Source: a virus
IMG/VR virus record: IMGVR_UViG_3300017992_000085
Location: 1-23,852 of that record
Length of the DNA: 23,852 nucleotides
Strand: one strand, 5' to 3'
Positions within the stretch are counted from its first letter, which is position 1. Each line of letters starts with the position of its first letter. A program made the position numbers and the translations under genes. Under the pieces are notes generated by a model that saw nothing but the letters and a program-made list of their open reading frames with translations, was not told the origin of the DNA and searched no databases. Below are positions 14,487-23,363 of the stretch, piece after piece.

Positions 14487-15978
14487 GGCCGTATCGCTCT
14501 CGCTCGAGGGTAAGACCGCCAGCGCGCAGGAACAACTCAAGAAGCTGACGCAGGAGATCAAACGCGGCGAGAAACAACTCGAAAAGCTGACGCAGCAGGC
14601 CAACCGGGCGATGTCCCGGTTGGATGGCACGAACAACGCCATGAACCGCGGCGCGAAAGGCGCCAGCCGGTTCGGTGGGGCCATTAGCGCGGCCAAGTCG
14701 TCGCTGATGCAGTTCGCCGGTATCGGCGGCGCGGGGATGCTGTTCCGCAAGGTGATGGCCGATATCCGCCAGGAGGCGGATAACGCCGCTGGCTCGATTA
14801 CGTCGTTCGTCGATGCGTCGCGCAAGCTGGCGCAGGTCACGAAGGGGCCGCAGGAACTCGGCATCGCCATGCTGCAAGCCGAGCAAGCGGCGCTCGAATC
14901 GGGCATGTCGCTGGAAGCCGCGTCAAACCTGACGTTCCAGGCCAAGTCGTTCGGCATCGGCGCCGGGGATGCGACCCAACTGGCCAAGACGCGCCTGTTC
15001 GGCGGGACCGACGAATCCACGCTCAAGTTCGTGCGTTCGGTCGGCAAGTTCCGCAGCGCCACGATGTTCGGCGAAGAGGCCGGCAGCGCCAAACAACTCG
15101 TGTCCGGGATGCTGGCCGCGGGCGCGGAATCGGACGTGGCGTCCGAAGACATCGGCGCGGCAGCGATCAAGGCCGCGGGCGCCATGAAGATGATCGGTTC
15201 CGGGATCGACGAGATATTGGCCGCCACCGGCGTGGCCGCCACCGGCTTTGCGTCACCCGAGGAAGGGGCGACCGGACTCAAAGCGCTGGCCAAGGTCGTC
15301 CAGGCCGGCGGGTTCGGCGGCGCGGGGCTCATGCAGGGCCTCAGTGCCTACCGTGGCGCGCAGCCCGAAGAGTTCGCCAAATCGATCGCCGCGAATATCC
15401 GCGCGGCGCAGGCGTACGAGGTGATCGGCAAAGGGGCGGGCGCCGCAGAGGTCGTCGCCAAGACGAGTGAGGTCGGCGCGGCGCGCTACGGCGGGACGCT
15501 GTACGACGAGCAGCTCGCGTCCGTGCGGGGGGTGCCGATGATGCGCATCGCCGAACAGGCGCGGCAGATGGAACTTGCGAAACAGGTTTCCGATCTGGCG
15601 ATGGGCCAGAAAGAGATGCGCTTTCGCACGCTGCTGGACGCGCGCGAAGTGTTGTCCGAACAGGCCGAGCGCGAGGGGGGCGGCGGGATCGGCGACACCC
15701 CGTATGCGCGCTGGTGGAGCCGGGCCGTAACCACGGGCGTGCGCAACGTGGGGGGGGTTGACGCTGGCATGGCCGTCGCGCGCGGCTATGGCATGGGCGG
15801 ACTGGACGACCAGCAGATCATCGGCGCGGCGCTCGAATCGCTGAACCGGCACCTGGAAGAGCAGACGCGGCTCTTGCAGGATGGCAACGCGACGCGCGAA
15901 CGGCAGGTGCAGCGCACGGGCGGCCCCGAACTGCGCCCGGCCTACCTCGATGACCGCGAGGGGGAGGGACGGAACTGA
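14479..15978 (+). CDS. Tape measure protein (short)
   Basis: This 499-residue, mostly helical protein has an N-terminal coiled coil (about residues 14-50) containing a duplicated 14-residue unit. An Ala/Gly-rich hydrophobic part (GGAISAAKSSLMQFAGIGGAGMLF; about 65-90) and long helical segments follow. Position after the tube and chaperone-slot genes, helical content and composition fit a tape measure. If the usual ~1.5 angstrom per residue rule holds, the tail would be only about 75 nm (inference). No lysozyme or peptidase domain is visible. Confidence 0.72.
   Translation: MTKAVSLSLEGKTASAQEQLKKLTQEIKRGEKQLEKLTQQANRAMSRLDGTNNAMNRGAKGASRFGGAISAAKSSLMQFAGIGGAGMLFRKVMADIRQEADNAAGSITSFVDASRKLAQVTKGPQELGIAMLQAEQAALESGMSLEAASNLTFQAKSFGIGAGDATQLAKTRLFGGTDESTLKFVRSVGKFRSATMFGEEAGSAKQLVSGMLAAGAESDVASEDIGAAAIKAAGAMKMIGSGIDEILAATGVAATGFASPEEGATGLKALAKVVQAGGFGGAGLMQGLSAYRGAQPEEFAKSIAANIRAAQAYEVIGKGAGAAEVVAKTSEVGAARYGGTLYDEQLASVRGVPMMRIAEQARQMELAKQVSDLAMGQKEMRFRTLLDAREVLSEQAEREGGGGIGDTPYARWWSRAVTTGVRNVGGVDAGMAVARGYGMGGLDDQQIIGAALESLNRHLEEQTRLLQDGNATRERQVQRTGGPELRPAYLDDREGEGRN
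14531..14595 (+). repeat. Duplicated 14-codon unit in the tape measure coiled coil
   Basis: A 23-base block starting AACAACTC and ending AGCTGACGCAG occurs at 14531-14553 and again at 14573-14595, exactly 42 bases apart, with two differences. The protein repeat is QLKKLTQ / QLEKLTQ. It looks like an in-frame duplication within a coiled coil. Confidence 0.75.
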
Positions 15979-16412
15979 TGGCGTCTGACCCGCAGATCGG
16001 CAGCACGACGTTTGCCCTGCGCCTGGCCACCGGCGGCGGCCCGTGCCGGGAATGGCTGCCGGGACTGGCCACGGCCACACGCCGCGTGACGCGCGAAGGC
16101 ATCGACGGCGAAGCGGCCAAACAACTCGGCACCCGCGGACAGCCCGTGCAGTGGCGCTTCGTCAAGTTCTTCGCCACTTGGTCCGCGGCGCTCACGCACG
16201 CCGAGACCGTGGCCGCCCTGCAAGGCACCATCGCCGAGGTGCGCCACGAAGAGTACAGCGGCGGTGACGAGTCAACGTATGCCGACTGTCTGGTCGAAAT
16301 GGTCGGTCCGCCACAGACGACGCCGTGCATCTACTACGACGGCGCTACCACCTACACCGTGCGCGTGGCGCACGATATCACCCTGGTCCAGATCACAGCA
16401 CAGGACGGCTAA
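15978..16412 (+). CDS. Small tail protein of unknown function
   Basis: This 144-residue protein has its ATG overlapping the tape measure stop as TGATG. Beta-rich segments (STTFALRLATGGG, TTYTVRVAHDITLVQITAQDG) surround a helical middle (TWSAALTHAETVAALQGTIAEVRHEEY). In siphophages the gene after the tape measure is often the distal tail protein or a small tip protein such as lambda M. Size suits the latter. No family recognised. Confidence 0.6.
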   Translation: MASDPQIGSTTFALRLATGGGPCREWLPGLATATRRVTREGIDGEAAKQLGTRGQPVQWRFVKFFATWSAALTHAETVAALQGTIAEVRHEEYSGGDESTYADCLVEMVGPPQTTPCIYYDGATTYTVRVAHDITLVQITAQDG

Positions 16413-16414
16413 TC

Positions 16415-16729
16415 ATGGCGATCACGAGTCCGCAGGCCACCACGTTTACCAACGAGCGCGTCCGCGTCGCGGCCGACAAGCTGGCGCAGGCGTACAACTT
16501 CGCCAACCTCGTCATCAACGAGTGGTATGCGCTCGATATGGCGGCGCTTATCGACAACGACGCGGGCGAAACTGTCGCAGATGGCGCCGCGACCGACGGC
16601 CGGCCGATCATCACGGGCGCCATGGTGCACAACGTGCTGAACCGGCTCATCGAACTGCGCGACGATTACGACGCGGGCGGGTCGGCGAAACTGAACACGA
16701 TTCTGCAAGTCGCGGTCAACCCGGAGTAA
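16415..16729 (+). CDS. Small helical tail-region protein, unknown
   Basis: This 104-residue protein starts at the ATG at 16415, two bases after the preceding stop, with AGGA about 10 bases upstream. The product is mostly helical: VAADKLAQAYNFANLVINEWYALDM, a short acidic turn, then MVHNVLNRLIELRDDYD. It might be a tip subunit or a chaperone for the neighbouring beta-helix protein. No family recognised. Confidence 0.6.
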   Translation: MAITSPQATTFTNERVRVAADKLAQAYNFANLVINEWYALDMAALIDNDAGETVADGAATDGRPIITGAMVHNVLNRLIELRDDYDAGGSAKLNTILQVAVNPE

Positions 16730-16735
16730 GCCGCG

Positions 16736-18127
16736 ATGGCATACACGGAATTCCGAGTCACGCAGGACGCGAACTCCGCCGCAGACAACGGCGGATATTG
16801 CGGCATCCCCGGCATTGACGGCGCGCCCACGTATACGATCACCGCCAACGCGACCGTCAACGCCGGGGCCTTGACGACCATCGTGGATAACAGCGGCAGC
16901 AACTGGGGCACGGCCGCAGTCGGCGACTGGCTGTGCTGGGACACCGGCGGCGTCAAGGAGTTCCGGCGCATCCAGGCCAAGTCCGGCACCGATGTCACCG
17001 TGGACCGCAACTGCACGGCGGGCGCGTCGAAAACCGTCAAGGTCGGCGGCTACTGGGATACGCTCAGCAGCGCGTGCGACCTGCTCGACCAGTACGGGGC
17101 CGCGAACTGGCCGGCCGGCGTGGACGCGCCCCGTATCAACGTCAAGGCCGAGGCGTCGGCCTACGCCGAGAACGCCACCACCTGCGACCTGAGCAGTGAC
17201 TGGTCGGCGGCGATCCGGCTGACGATCCAAACGTATGCCAGCAGCCCCGACGACCTCAATCCGTTCTCGAACGTGACCCGCGCGGACGTGGATTTCACGA
17301 GCGGCAAAATCAACATTCCGGCCGACCATGTGGACGTGATCGGCCTCAACGCCGAGAGCACGACCGCCACGCGCGTCTTTGACGTGGCCGGCAGTTACTG
17401 CAACCTCATCGGCTGCCGCGGCTACACGACCAGCACCTCGGCGTCGCTCGATATTTTCAATCTGACGGGCGCATACAACCACGCGATTATGTGTGCGGCG
17501 GAACTGGAAAACGCGGCGGCGTCTACCGGCAATGTGCTGTTCTACATCGGCAACTACTGCGGCGCGCTGGGGTGCCTCGCGCGGGGGGCGTCGAGCGGCA
17601 CCTGGTCGGGCGCGTGCTACTTTGTGAACTACCACGTCACCGTGGACTCGTGTAGCGCGAAAGACGGTTACTACGGCGTGCAGATGAACGGCGGGAATAT
17701 CGTCATCAAGAAAAGCAACATTTTCGCGTGCGACATCGGCGCCGGCGGTACAACGGCCGACCTCATGTGTTCGTCGGTGGCGCTGAACAACATCTTCGCC
17801 TACTGCGGGTATGGCGTGCGGGCCGGCGGCGGCGCGGCCTGCCAACTGCGGCGCTGGGACTTCAACACGTACAAGAGCAACACGACGGCCAACTGGCACA
17901 GCAGCATCGACATGCTGGGCGGCAACGACCAGGTCGTCGCCGGCAGTGAACTCGTGGTGCGCGACTACGCCAACGCGGACTATCGCCCGCCGCACGACGC
18001 GCTCGGGAACGCGACGGGCTTCCCGCTCCGGCTGCCGGGCAGCGGCGACGGGTACGACGGACAGGTGGACATGGGCGCCCTCGGCCGCGTATTGCGGGCG
18101 CCGGTGCGGAGAGTGCAACGTGTATAA
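16736..18127 (+). CDS. Cys-rich right-handed beta-helix protein (tail spike/adhesin-like)
   Basis: This is a 463-residue protein. Residues about 195-390 contain successive short rungs typical of a right-handed parallel beta-helix: VDVIGLNAEST, NLIGCRGYTTS, VTVDSCSAKDGYYGVQM, IVIKKSNIFACDIG, VALNNIFAYCGYGVRAGG. I count 16 cysteines, mostly one per rung. The N-terminal about 110 residues (MAYTEFRVTQDANSAADNGG and onwards) are probably the virion-attachment part. Such helices occur in polysaccharide-binding or -degrading spikes. No catalytic site is evident. The C-terminus reads SGDGYDGQVDMGALGR, a common ending for such repeats. Confidence 0.72.
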   Translation: MAYTEFRVTQDANSAADNGGYCGIPGIDGAPTYTITANATVNAGALTTIVDNSGSNWGTAAVGDWLCWDTGGVKEFRRIQAKSGTDVTVDRNCTAGASKTVKVGGYWDTLSSACDLLDQYGAANWPAGVDAPRINVKAEASAYAENATTCDLSSDWSAAIRLTIQTYASSPDDLNPFSNVTRADVDFTSGKINIPADHVDVIGLNAESTTATRVFDVAGSYCNLIGCRGYTTSTSASLDIFNLTGAYNHAIMCAAELENAAASTGNVLFYIGNYCGALGCLARGASSGTWSGACYFVNYHVTVDSCSAKDGYYGVQMNGGNIVIKKSNIFACDIGAGGTTADLMCSSVALNNIFAYCGYGVRAGGGAACQLRRWDFNTYKSNTTANWHSSIDMLGGNDQVVAGSELVVRDYANADYRPPHDALGNATGFPLRLPGSGDGYDGQVDMGALGRVLRAPVRRVQRV

Positions 18128-18992
18128 AAACACAGCATCCCAGAAACTCGCGGTCTATGCCTACGACGCCGTGGACGGCGACCCCGTCACGGGCGACGCC
18201 GCGAATATCACGGCGCAGATTGCCAAAGACGGCGCGGCGTGCGCGGCCACGGACGACACGAACCCGACCGAACTCGACGCGACCGATGCGCCGGGCGTCT
18301 ACCTGTTCGATTTGACGCAGGCCGAGACCAACGCCAACCTCATCGTAGTCGCGGCGGTGAGCAGCACGTCCGACGTGCGGATCGACCCGGCGATTGTGTA
18401 CACGCAGCCCACGCTCGGCAGCGACGGCAAACCACTCATCTCGACCGACGCGCAGGACCTGTCGGCGTCACTGGATGTCAACGCCAAGACGCTCGGCGAT
18501 GACTGCATTACCAGCGCGAAGTACGACGAGTCCAGCGCGTTCCCGGTAGCGTCGGCTGACTCCGGCAGCACACAGATCGCCCGTGTGGGCGCCGACGCCG
18601 ATACACTGGAAACACTGTCCGACCAGCTCGACACCGTGACCAGCGAAGTGCAGAGCGATTACTACGACGTCAAGGTGCAGGTCGGCATCGATGACAACGC
18701 GACCACGGCCACGGATATCTGGCTGGTCCTCATCTACAAGAACGGCGCCCTGCTGACCGCGGGCGTCACGTCGCCAACGATCACGGTGTACCACGACGAT
18801 GATGGCGACTGGTCCACGCTCATCAACGCGCAGACGTTGACGCCACAGGCCGCGGGCTCCGGCTGGCTGCGCTATGCGGCCACCGGCGCCGAACGGATCA
18901 CCCGTGGCGAACCGCTGAAAGCGAAGATCGTCGCGACCATCGACGGCGGGTCGCGCACCATGTATGCCCCGCTCAGCCGCGACGAACCGTAG
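18120..18992 (+). CDS. Tail structural protein with repeated beta-sandwich modules
   Basis: The GTG at 18120 has GGAG about 8 bases upstream and overlaps the end of the preceding gene by 8 bases, giving 290 residues; the frame is open further left inside that gene. The first 95 residues (NITAQIAKDGAACAATDDTNPTELDATDAPGVY, then FDLTQAETNANLIVV) follow a pattern I know from many phage tail and adhesion proteins. A short helical linker (TLETLSDQLDTVTSEVQSD) leads to a C-terminal Ig-like domain with YHDDDGDW. It is probably a tip or fibre subunit. Confidence 0.65.
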   Translation: MYKNTASQKLAVYAYDAVDGDPVTGDAANITAQIAKDGAACAATDDTNPTELDATDAPGVYLFDLTQAETNANLIVVAAVSSTSDVRIDPAIVYTQPTLGSDGKPLISTDAQDLSASLDVNAKTLGDDCITSAKYDESSAFPVASADSGSTQIARVGADADTLETLSDQLDTVTSEVQSDYYDVKVQVGIDDNATTATDIWLVLIYKNGALLTAGVTSPTITVYHDDDGDWSTLINAQTLTPQAAGSGWLRYAATGAERITRGEPLKAKIVATIDGGSRTMYAPLSRDEP

Positions 18993-19000
18993 GGCCGCAC

Positions 19001-19636
19001 ATGACCCGCAAGGCACGCAACATCTTCCGTTTCGGCGACGGCCAGGACATGAACAATGTGCATGCGCCCCGCCGCGTGACCGGCTACACCGTCACAGACT
19101 ACGGCACGCTCCGCAAAGTCACGGCCACCGCTTCGCGCAGCGGGGGACACTGGCACTGGTATCGCGACGGGGAACACCTGGCCGGGCCGAACACGGAGGC
19201 GTACATCTATACGCGCATCTCGGACGCGGACGGGGCCAAGCTCGTCGCGCGGTGCGTGCGCTACTTCGACCACGATCCGCGACGTCAACCACCCCTGTCC
19301 GCACCGGCGTACCGCACCATCGCATGGCCGACTGTCACGAACGCCTACGAATACGTGTGTGCGTACGCGACCGGGCAGAGCACGCCGGGGGCCGAGGACT
19401 GGACTACGTTCGCGACCGTGCGCGACGACGGGCGCAGCCACTTCGCGCAGCGGACGCCGCGGCTGACGACGTTGACCTACTACTGGTTCCGCGTCACGCC
19501 GCGCACACGGGCAGGCAACGAGGGCACGGCGGCGACGTACGGCCCCGCATACATCGTGTGCAAACCGGCCTGGCCGGATGTTACGTTGACCTACGACGAC
19601 GGTACGGGGCAGGTCACGATTGCGGCGGCGAGTTAG
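19001..19636 (+). CDS. FN3/Ig-like tail protein, ends at an in-frame amber codon
   Basis: This is a 211-residue protein with beta-sandwich features: YIYTRISDADGAKLVARC, then TLTYYWFRVTPRTRAGNEGTAATYG, a typical fibronectin type III strand pattern. It stops at TAG 19634-19636, and the ATG of the next gene follows at once in the same frame. The last residues (VTLTYDDGTGQVTIAAAS) look like the beginning of another sandwich domain, cut short. It may be the N-terminal part of a longer protein. Confidence 0.65.
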   Translation: MTRKARNIFRFGDGQDMNNVHAPRRVTGYTVTDYGTLRKVTATASRSGGHWHWYRDGEHLAGPNTEAYIYTRISDADGAKLVARCVRYFDHDPRRQPPLSAPAYRTIAWPTVTNAYEYVCAYATGQSTPGAEDWTTFATVRDDGRSHFAQRTPRLTTLTYYWFRVTPRTRAGNEGTAATYGPAYIVCKPAWPDVTLTYDDGTGQVTIAAAS

Positions 19637-20974
19637 ATGGCACGCATCGACGGCGTAAACCTGACGTGGCGCGACAGCGGCGACAGCGCGGACCTCACCA
19701 GTCTGGTCGCGCGCGGCGGACTGCCCGGCGTGGCGCTCGACGCGGTGGCCGGCCGCAACGGGCCGGGGCGCGGCTACCTCAAACTGTCACCCGCCGGAAC
19801 GTCGCTGTCATGGTGCCCGCCGGGGCGCACGTTCGGGACCGCGGTGGATGTGTCGGCCGGCGGGACGTTCACGCTCGGCGGGACGGACCCCGACCGCTGG
19901 GTGACGGTCACGGTGACGGCCGCGCAACTCTCGGCCGGCCCGCTCATTCAACGCATCATGCTCACCGATGCGATCGATACTGCGTTATGCAGCGCGGACA
20001 TCACGGCCGCACAGGCGGCGGCGGGGAATACGGCCGACTGGTCAATTCTCGTCAAGAACGAATCCGGCGCCACGATGAACAACCTGACCGTGTGGGTGCC
20101 GGCCGCGTGCGAGGACATTGAAATCCGCAAGAGCGCCGGCGATTCGTGGGTGACGCCGCGCGGGGACCTCCCGGCGCAAGCCGCGTTCGGGACCGTCAAC
20201 TTGGCCGCGGACGCGACCCAGGCCGTGTACGTGCAGCGGACCATCGCGGCGGGGCAGGCGGCGCACCCGGCGCGGCCCATTGTGTTGCGTTGCGCGTGGG
20301 ACGACAGCGAAGGCGGGCGGGCGCACGCGACCGTGCGCGGGCTCTATCGCATCTTCAACGCGGCCGGCTACCGGCTCTACTACGAAGACGGCCGCACGCC
20401 GGAACCGGGGCGGGATACGGTGCGCGACACGAATGCGAGCGTGCCGTGGACGCCGACGTTCAATTTCAAAAGCGCGGACGCCGACTATCGCGTGGGCGTG
20501 ACGTACACCGATGGCATCAACGAGTCGGGGCTCGTGGTCCCGACCCGCATCGAAATCGACAGCGGCGCGAAACTCCCCGCCCGACAACGCAAGCCCGCGC
20601 GGTTCTGGATGGCGCCAGACGCCGACGGCGTGGTGATCGTCAAGGCCATCTACCACAAGCCGCGCGACGCGAACGCGGAGACGGCCGCGACGCATTGGGC
20701 CATCTGGTATACGACCGACGGCAGTGACCCGGACACCGGCACAGCGCCGGACTACACCGAGACCATGACGTTCGCGAAGGGGGTGGCGCGCCTCGCCAAG
20801 GCATTGCCCGCCCAGGCCGATGGCACGACCGTCAAGGTGGCCGTGCGCACACGCCGCACCGTCGCCGCCGCCGCGGTCGATTGCGATACGCTTACCGACC
20901 AGAGCGTGGTGGCCGAGGATGCGTGTGCCGAGGTCGGATACGCAAAACTGGGAAAGCCGGGAGGGATTCTCTGA
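19637..20974 (+). CDS. FN3-containing minor tail protein
   Basis: This 445-residue protein starts immediately after the TAG of the preceding gene, in the same frame, with no ribosome site of its own visible. Beta-sandwich segments are spread through it: LTWRDSGDSADLTSLV near the start, a TADWSILVKNESGATMNNLTVWVPA domain, ATVRGLYRIFNAAGYRLYYED, and a C-terminal FN3-like domain (HWAIWYTTDGSDPDTGTAPDY, then TVKVAVRTRRT). It ends one base into the next gene. Likely a tail-tip or fibre component. Confidence 0.68.
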   Translation: MARIDGVNLTWRDSGDSADLTSLVARGGLPGVALDAVAGRNGPGRGYLKLSPAGTSLSWCPPGRTFGTAVDVSAGGTFTLGGTDPDRWVTVTVTAAQLSAGPLIQRIMLTDAIDTALCSADITAAQAAAGNTADWSILVKNESGATMNNLTVWVPAACEDIEIRKSAGDSWVTPRGDLPAQAAFGTVNLAADATQAVYVQRTIAAGQAAHPARPIVLRCAWDDSEGGRAHATVRGLYRIFNAAGYRLYYEDGRTPEPGRDTVRDTNASVPWTPTFNFKSADADYRVGVTYTDGINESGLVVPTRIEIDSGAKLPARQRKPARFWMAPDADGVVIVKAIYHKPRDANAETAATHWAIWYTTDGSDPDTGTAPDYTETMTFAKGVARLAKALPAQADGTTVKVAVRTRRTVAAAAVDCDTLTDQSVVAEDACAEVGYAKLGKPGGIL

Positions 20975-23040
20975 TGCCCTACAACCCGAGCACGTCCGAC
21001 CCGATCGTCCCGCACGGTTACGTGGTGCAGAAGAACGACGACTGGGACGATGACGGTATCCCGGACCACGAAGAGGACGCGGAGCGGATCGCGGTCGTCG
21101 TCGAGACGAAATCAACCTGGGCGGACGATTGGGAGGAAGAGCGGACGCTGGTGTGCACGCGCGCCGTGCGGCACCTGGCGAGTGTCGGCGGCGACCGCGC
21201 GGACTTTCACCGCGAGTTCGGGCCTATCAAAGAGCCGTGGGAAACCGACTTTGCGTACCGCGCACCGTGGGACACGACCGGCTGGTGGGTGCGCGTGCTG
21301 CTCGTGGACGGCGAAGAGGTCACGCCGATCTTTGTCGGGCGCTTCGACAATCAGGTCGAGCGCGTCGGCGGGGCGAACGAAGGCACCACCACGCCGAGCG
21401 GCGTGCAGCGCTGGGTGGCCAAGGGGGCCGGGCGCACACTCGAGACGATCAATTTCGACACGACGCAGTGGCTCAGCGCGGACAATACGCAAATCGAACT
21501 GGCGCGCATGGACGGGTTCAACCGACGGAACGAACGCGGCTGGATCGTCGGCAATCGGACGCCGCACAAGCCGGGCTCCGGCGCCAGCCATCTGTTCGGC
21601 GGGCGGGCACGGTGGTCGCGGCTGCAAATGCTCGAATACCTGCTGGCGCAGCACGTTGCGCAGTGGGACGGACCCACCTGGGAGATCACCGGGCGGACGG
21701 ACCTGTTGCAGCAGGTGGACTACGAAGTCGTGCCGATGCGCGCCGCCGAGAACGTGGCGCAACTGATGGCCCGCATCGTGCCCACGGAAATCGGCGTGGA
21801 CTGGTACGTGGAGGATGTGTACGACGGGGACGGCGCTATCACCGGGTTCGCCGTGCGGATCGTTGCGCTGCCGGCCGCCGAGGCGCAGTTTGACCTGGAG
21901 GGCGAAGTGTACGACTTCGCAGCCGACGAATACCTCGGTTACTACGACGCGGCGCACAGCAACCTCGTGACCGCGACGCTGGACGTGGACAAGTCGCAGC
22001 AGTTCGACCGCGTGATCCTGACCGGGCAGCCGATCCAGTTCGTGACGTCGATCGGGTACGGGACCAGCGTGGCGCTCGCGGCCGGGTGGGACAGTGCACT
22101 GCAAGCGACGTATATCGACTCGGCCGGCGATACGCTCGAAGAAAAGGACGCCTATCGTGCGCAAGATGAATTTGCGGACGTGTTTCAGCGGTTCGTGGTG
22201 GACCGCGCGACGGAGATCACCACGCCGGTCGTCAACCTGGACGGCTCGATCGATACGGCCCCGGATGATGCGCCGCAAGACCTGGAGCGCAGCACGGCGC
22301 CGCGCCTGCCGCTGCGGTACGGTGGCGATTACACAACGGACCCGCCCAGCGATGTGGACGAACTGGCGGATGTGCGCCCGCCGTTCGTCATCGCGTACGA
22401 CGAGGACCTGGACAAGTTCGTGCCCGCGGACGCGCTGTGCGATGTGGGCAAGATATCCGCCAGCGTCATGTCGCTACCGGATAATTGGGGGTTCCGCCTC
22501 CGGTCGTCGCCGAACCACGGTTTTGCGCGGGGCACGTTCAGCGGCGCGGGGGATAGCCGCGTCGAGCGCGCTGAACAGATGGTCGCCTGGGAGAAGTTGA
22601 CGGCCACCATCGCGATCGTGTGCGACGGCAAGCTGCGGGTCGGGCTGCAACGGCCAACCGGGCAGCAGAGCGGCGAGAACCGCACGAAGGTGCTCCGTTA
22701 TCCGCAGTACGCCCTGCACGCCGTGGCGCCCAACGCGGTGATCGGCATCGACACCGATGGCACAGTCCTGCAAGCGCCGGGGGCGCTCATGTACATCCGT
22801 GACGACCGCGCGCAACTGGCACACCGCGCGGTCGGGGCTGCGGCGCGGTTTCTGTACGAGCGGGCGCGGCTGACGATCGTCGAAGAGTGGTTGCAGCCGT
22901 GGCACGTCATGCTCGGGGCGATCTTCGGCGAGGTCGATGCGGGCGATGTATCCGCGCACGTCAACGGCCCGTTGACATCCGTCGAGTACGACCTGGCACA
23001 CCAGCGCGTGACGCTGCGCGCCGGACAGGGGGTAGGCTGA
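20974..23040 (+). CDS. Large tail hub / tip protein with a calcium-binding motif
   Basis: This 688-residue protein starts at the ATG at 20974, overlapping the previous stop as TGATG, with GGGAGG about 10 bases upstream. Residues 23-34 (DWDDDGIPDHEE) match the DxDxDGxxDxxE calcium loop of thrombospondin type 3 and dockerin repeats. The middle reads like a siphophage hub: VGRFDNQVERVGG, RWSRLQMLEYLLAQHVAQW, NVAQLMARIVPTEIGVDWYVED, QFDRVILTGQPIQFVTSI. The C-terminus (LTSVEYDLAHQRVTLRAG) is a common ending for such proteins. It probably forms the tip hub on which fibres sit. No peptidase motif is evident. Confidence 0.6.
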   Translation: MPYNPSTSDPIVPHGYVVQKNDDWDDDGIPDHEEDAERIAVVVETKSTWADDWEEERTLVCTRAVRHLASVGGDRADFHREFGPIKEPWETDFAYRAPWDTTGWWVRVLLVDGEEVTPIFVGRFDNQVERVGGANEGTTTPSGVQRWVAKGAGRTLETINFDTTQWLSADNTQIELARMDGFNRRNERGWIVGNRTPHKPGSGASHLFGGRARWSRLQMLEYLLAQHVAQWDGPTWEITGRTDLLQQVDYEVVPMRAAENVAQLMARIVPTEIGVDWYVEDVYDGDGAITGFAVRIVALPAAEAQFDLEGEVYDFAADEYLGYYDAAHSNLVTATLDVDKSQQFDRVILTGQPIQFVTSIGYGTSVALAAGWDSALQATYIDSAGDTLEEKDAYRAQDEFADVFQRFVVDRATEITTPVVNLDGSIDTAPDDAPQDLERSTAPRLPLRYGGDYTTDPPSDVDELADVRPPFVIAYDEDLDKFVPADALCDVGKISASVMSLPDNWGFRLRSSPNHGFARGTFSGAGDSRVERAEQMVAWEKLTATIAIVCDGKLRVGLQRPTGQQSGENRTKVLRYPQYALHAVAPNAVIGIDTDGTVLQAPGALMYIRDDRAQLAHRAVGAAARFLYERARLTIVEEWLQPWHVMLGAIFGEVDAGDVSAHVNGPLTSVEYDLAHQRVTLRAGQGVG

Positions 23041-23363
23041 TGGCTGAATACCAGCGCGTGGCGAAATACGGCGACGGCGGGCAGGTGTTGTACCCGGCCG
23101 AGTTCCAGGAGTACAGCGGTGCGCGGATTATGGTTAAGCTCATTGTTGGAAACGAAGCAATTGGCGACGCCTTCAGCGCGGCCGTGCTGAGCTATGGGGA
23201 GGATGCTGACGCATTCCAGACTGTTACGCTAGAGCAAAATACTATGCCACCGCTGTACGGAGGGGAAACAGTGTTTCTCATGCGCTCGCAATCCAATGGA
23301 TACAACGGCTGGCTGTGTATTTCCCCGACATTTACGGCATTCGGTTGCACGGAGGCAGAATAA
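23040..23363 (+). CDS. Small protein spanning a composition break
   Basis: This 107-residue protein has its ATG overlapping the previous stop as TGATG. The first 28 codons (AEYQRVAKYGDGGQVLYPAEFQEY) have the high G+C of the operon. From about 23125 G+C falls, and A/T-ending codons appear. The product is beta-rich with few charges. No family recognised. It likely belongs to the tail-tip set. Confidence 0.6.
   Translation: MAEYQRVAKYGDGGQVLYPAEFQEYSGARIMVKLIVGNEAIGDAFSAAVLSYGEDADAFQTVTLEQNTMPPLYGGETVFLMRSQSNGYNGWLCISPTFTAFGCTEAE

Noticed and set aside
18092-18127. Promoter with TTGCGG and TATAAA before the 18120 gene
   Set aside because: The spacing is about 24 bases, too long for a sigma-70-type promoter, and the sequence is coding for the preceding gene.
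19634-19636. Genome-wide amber (TAG) recoding
   Set aside because: TAG is used as the normal stop of several other genes here (2257, 12267, 18992), so only a local readthrough remains possible.
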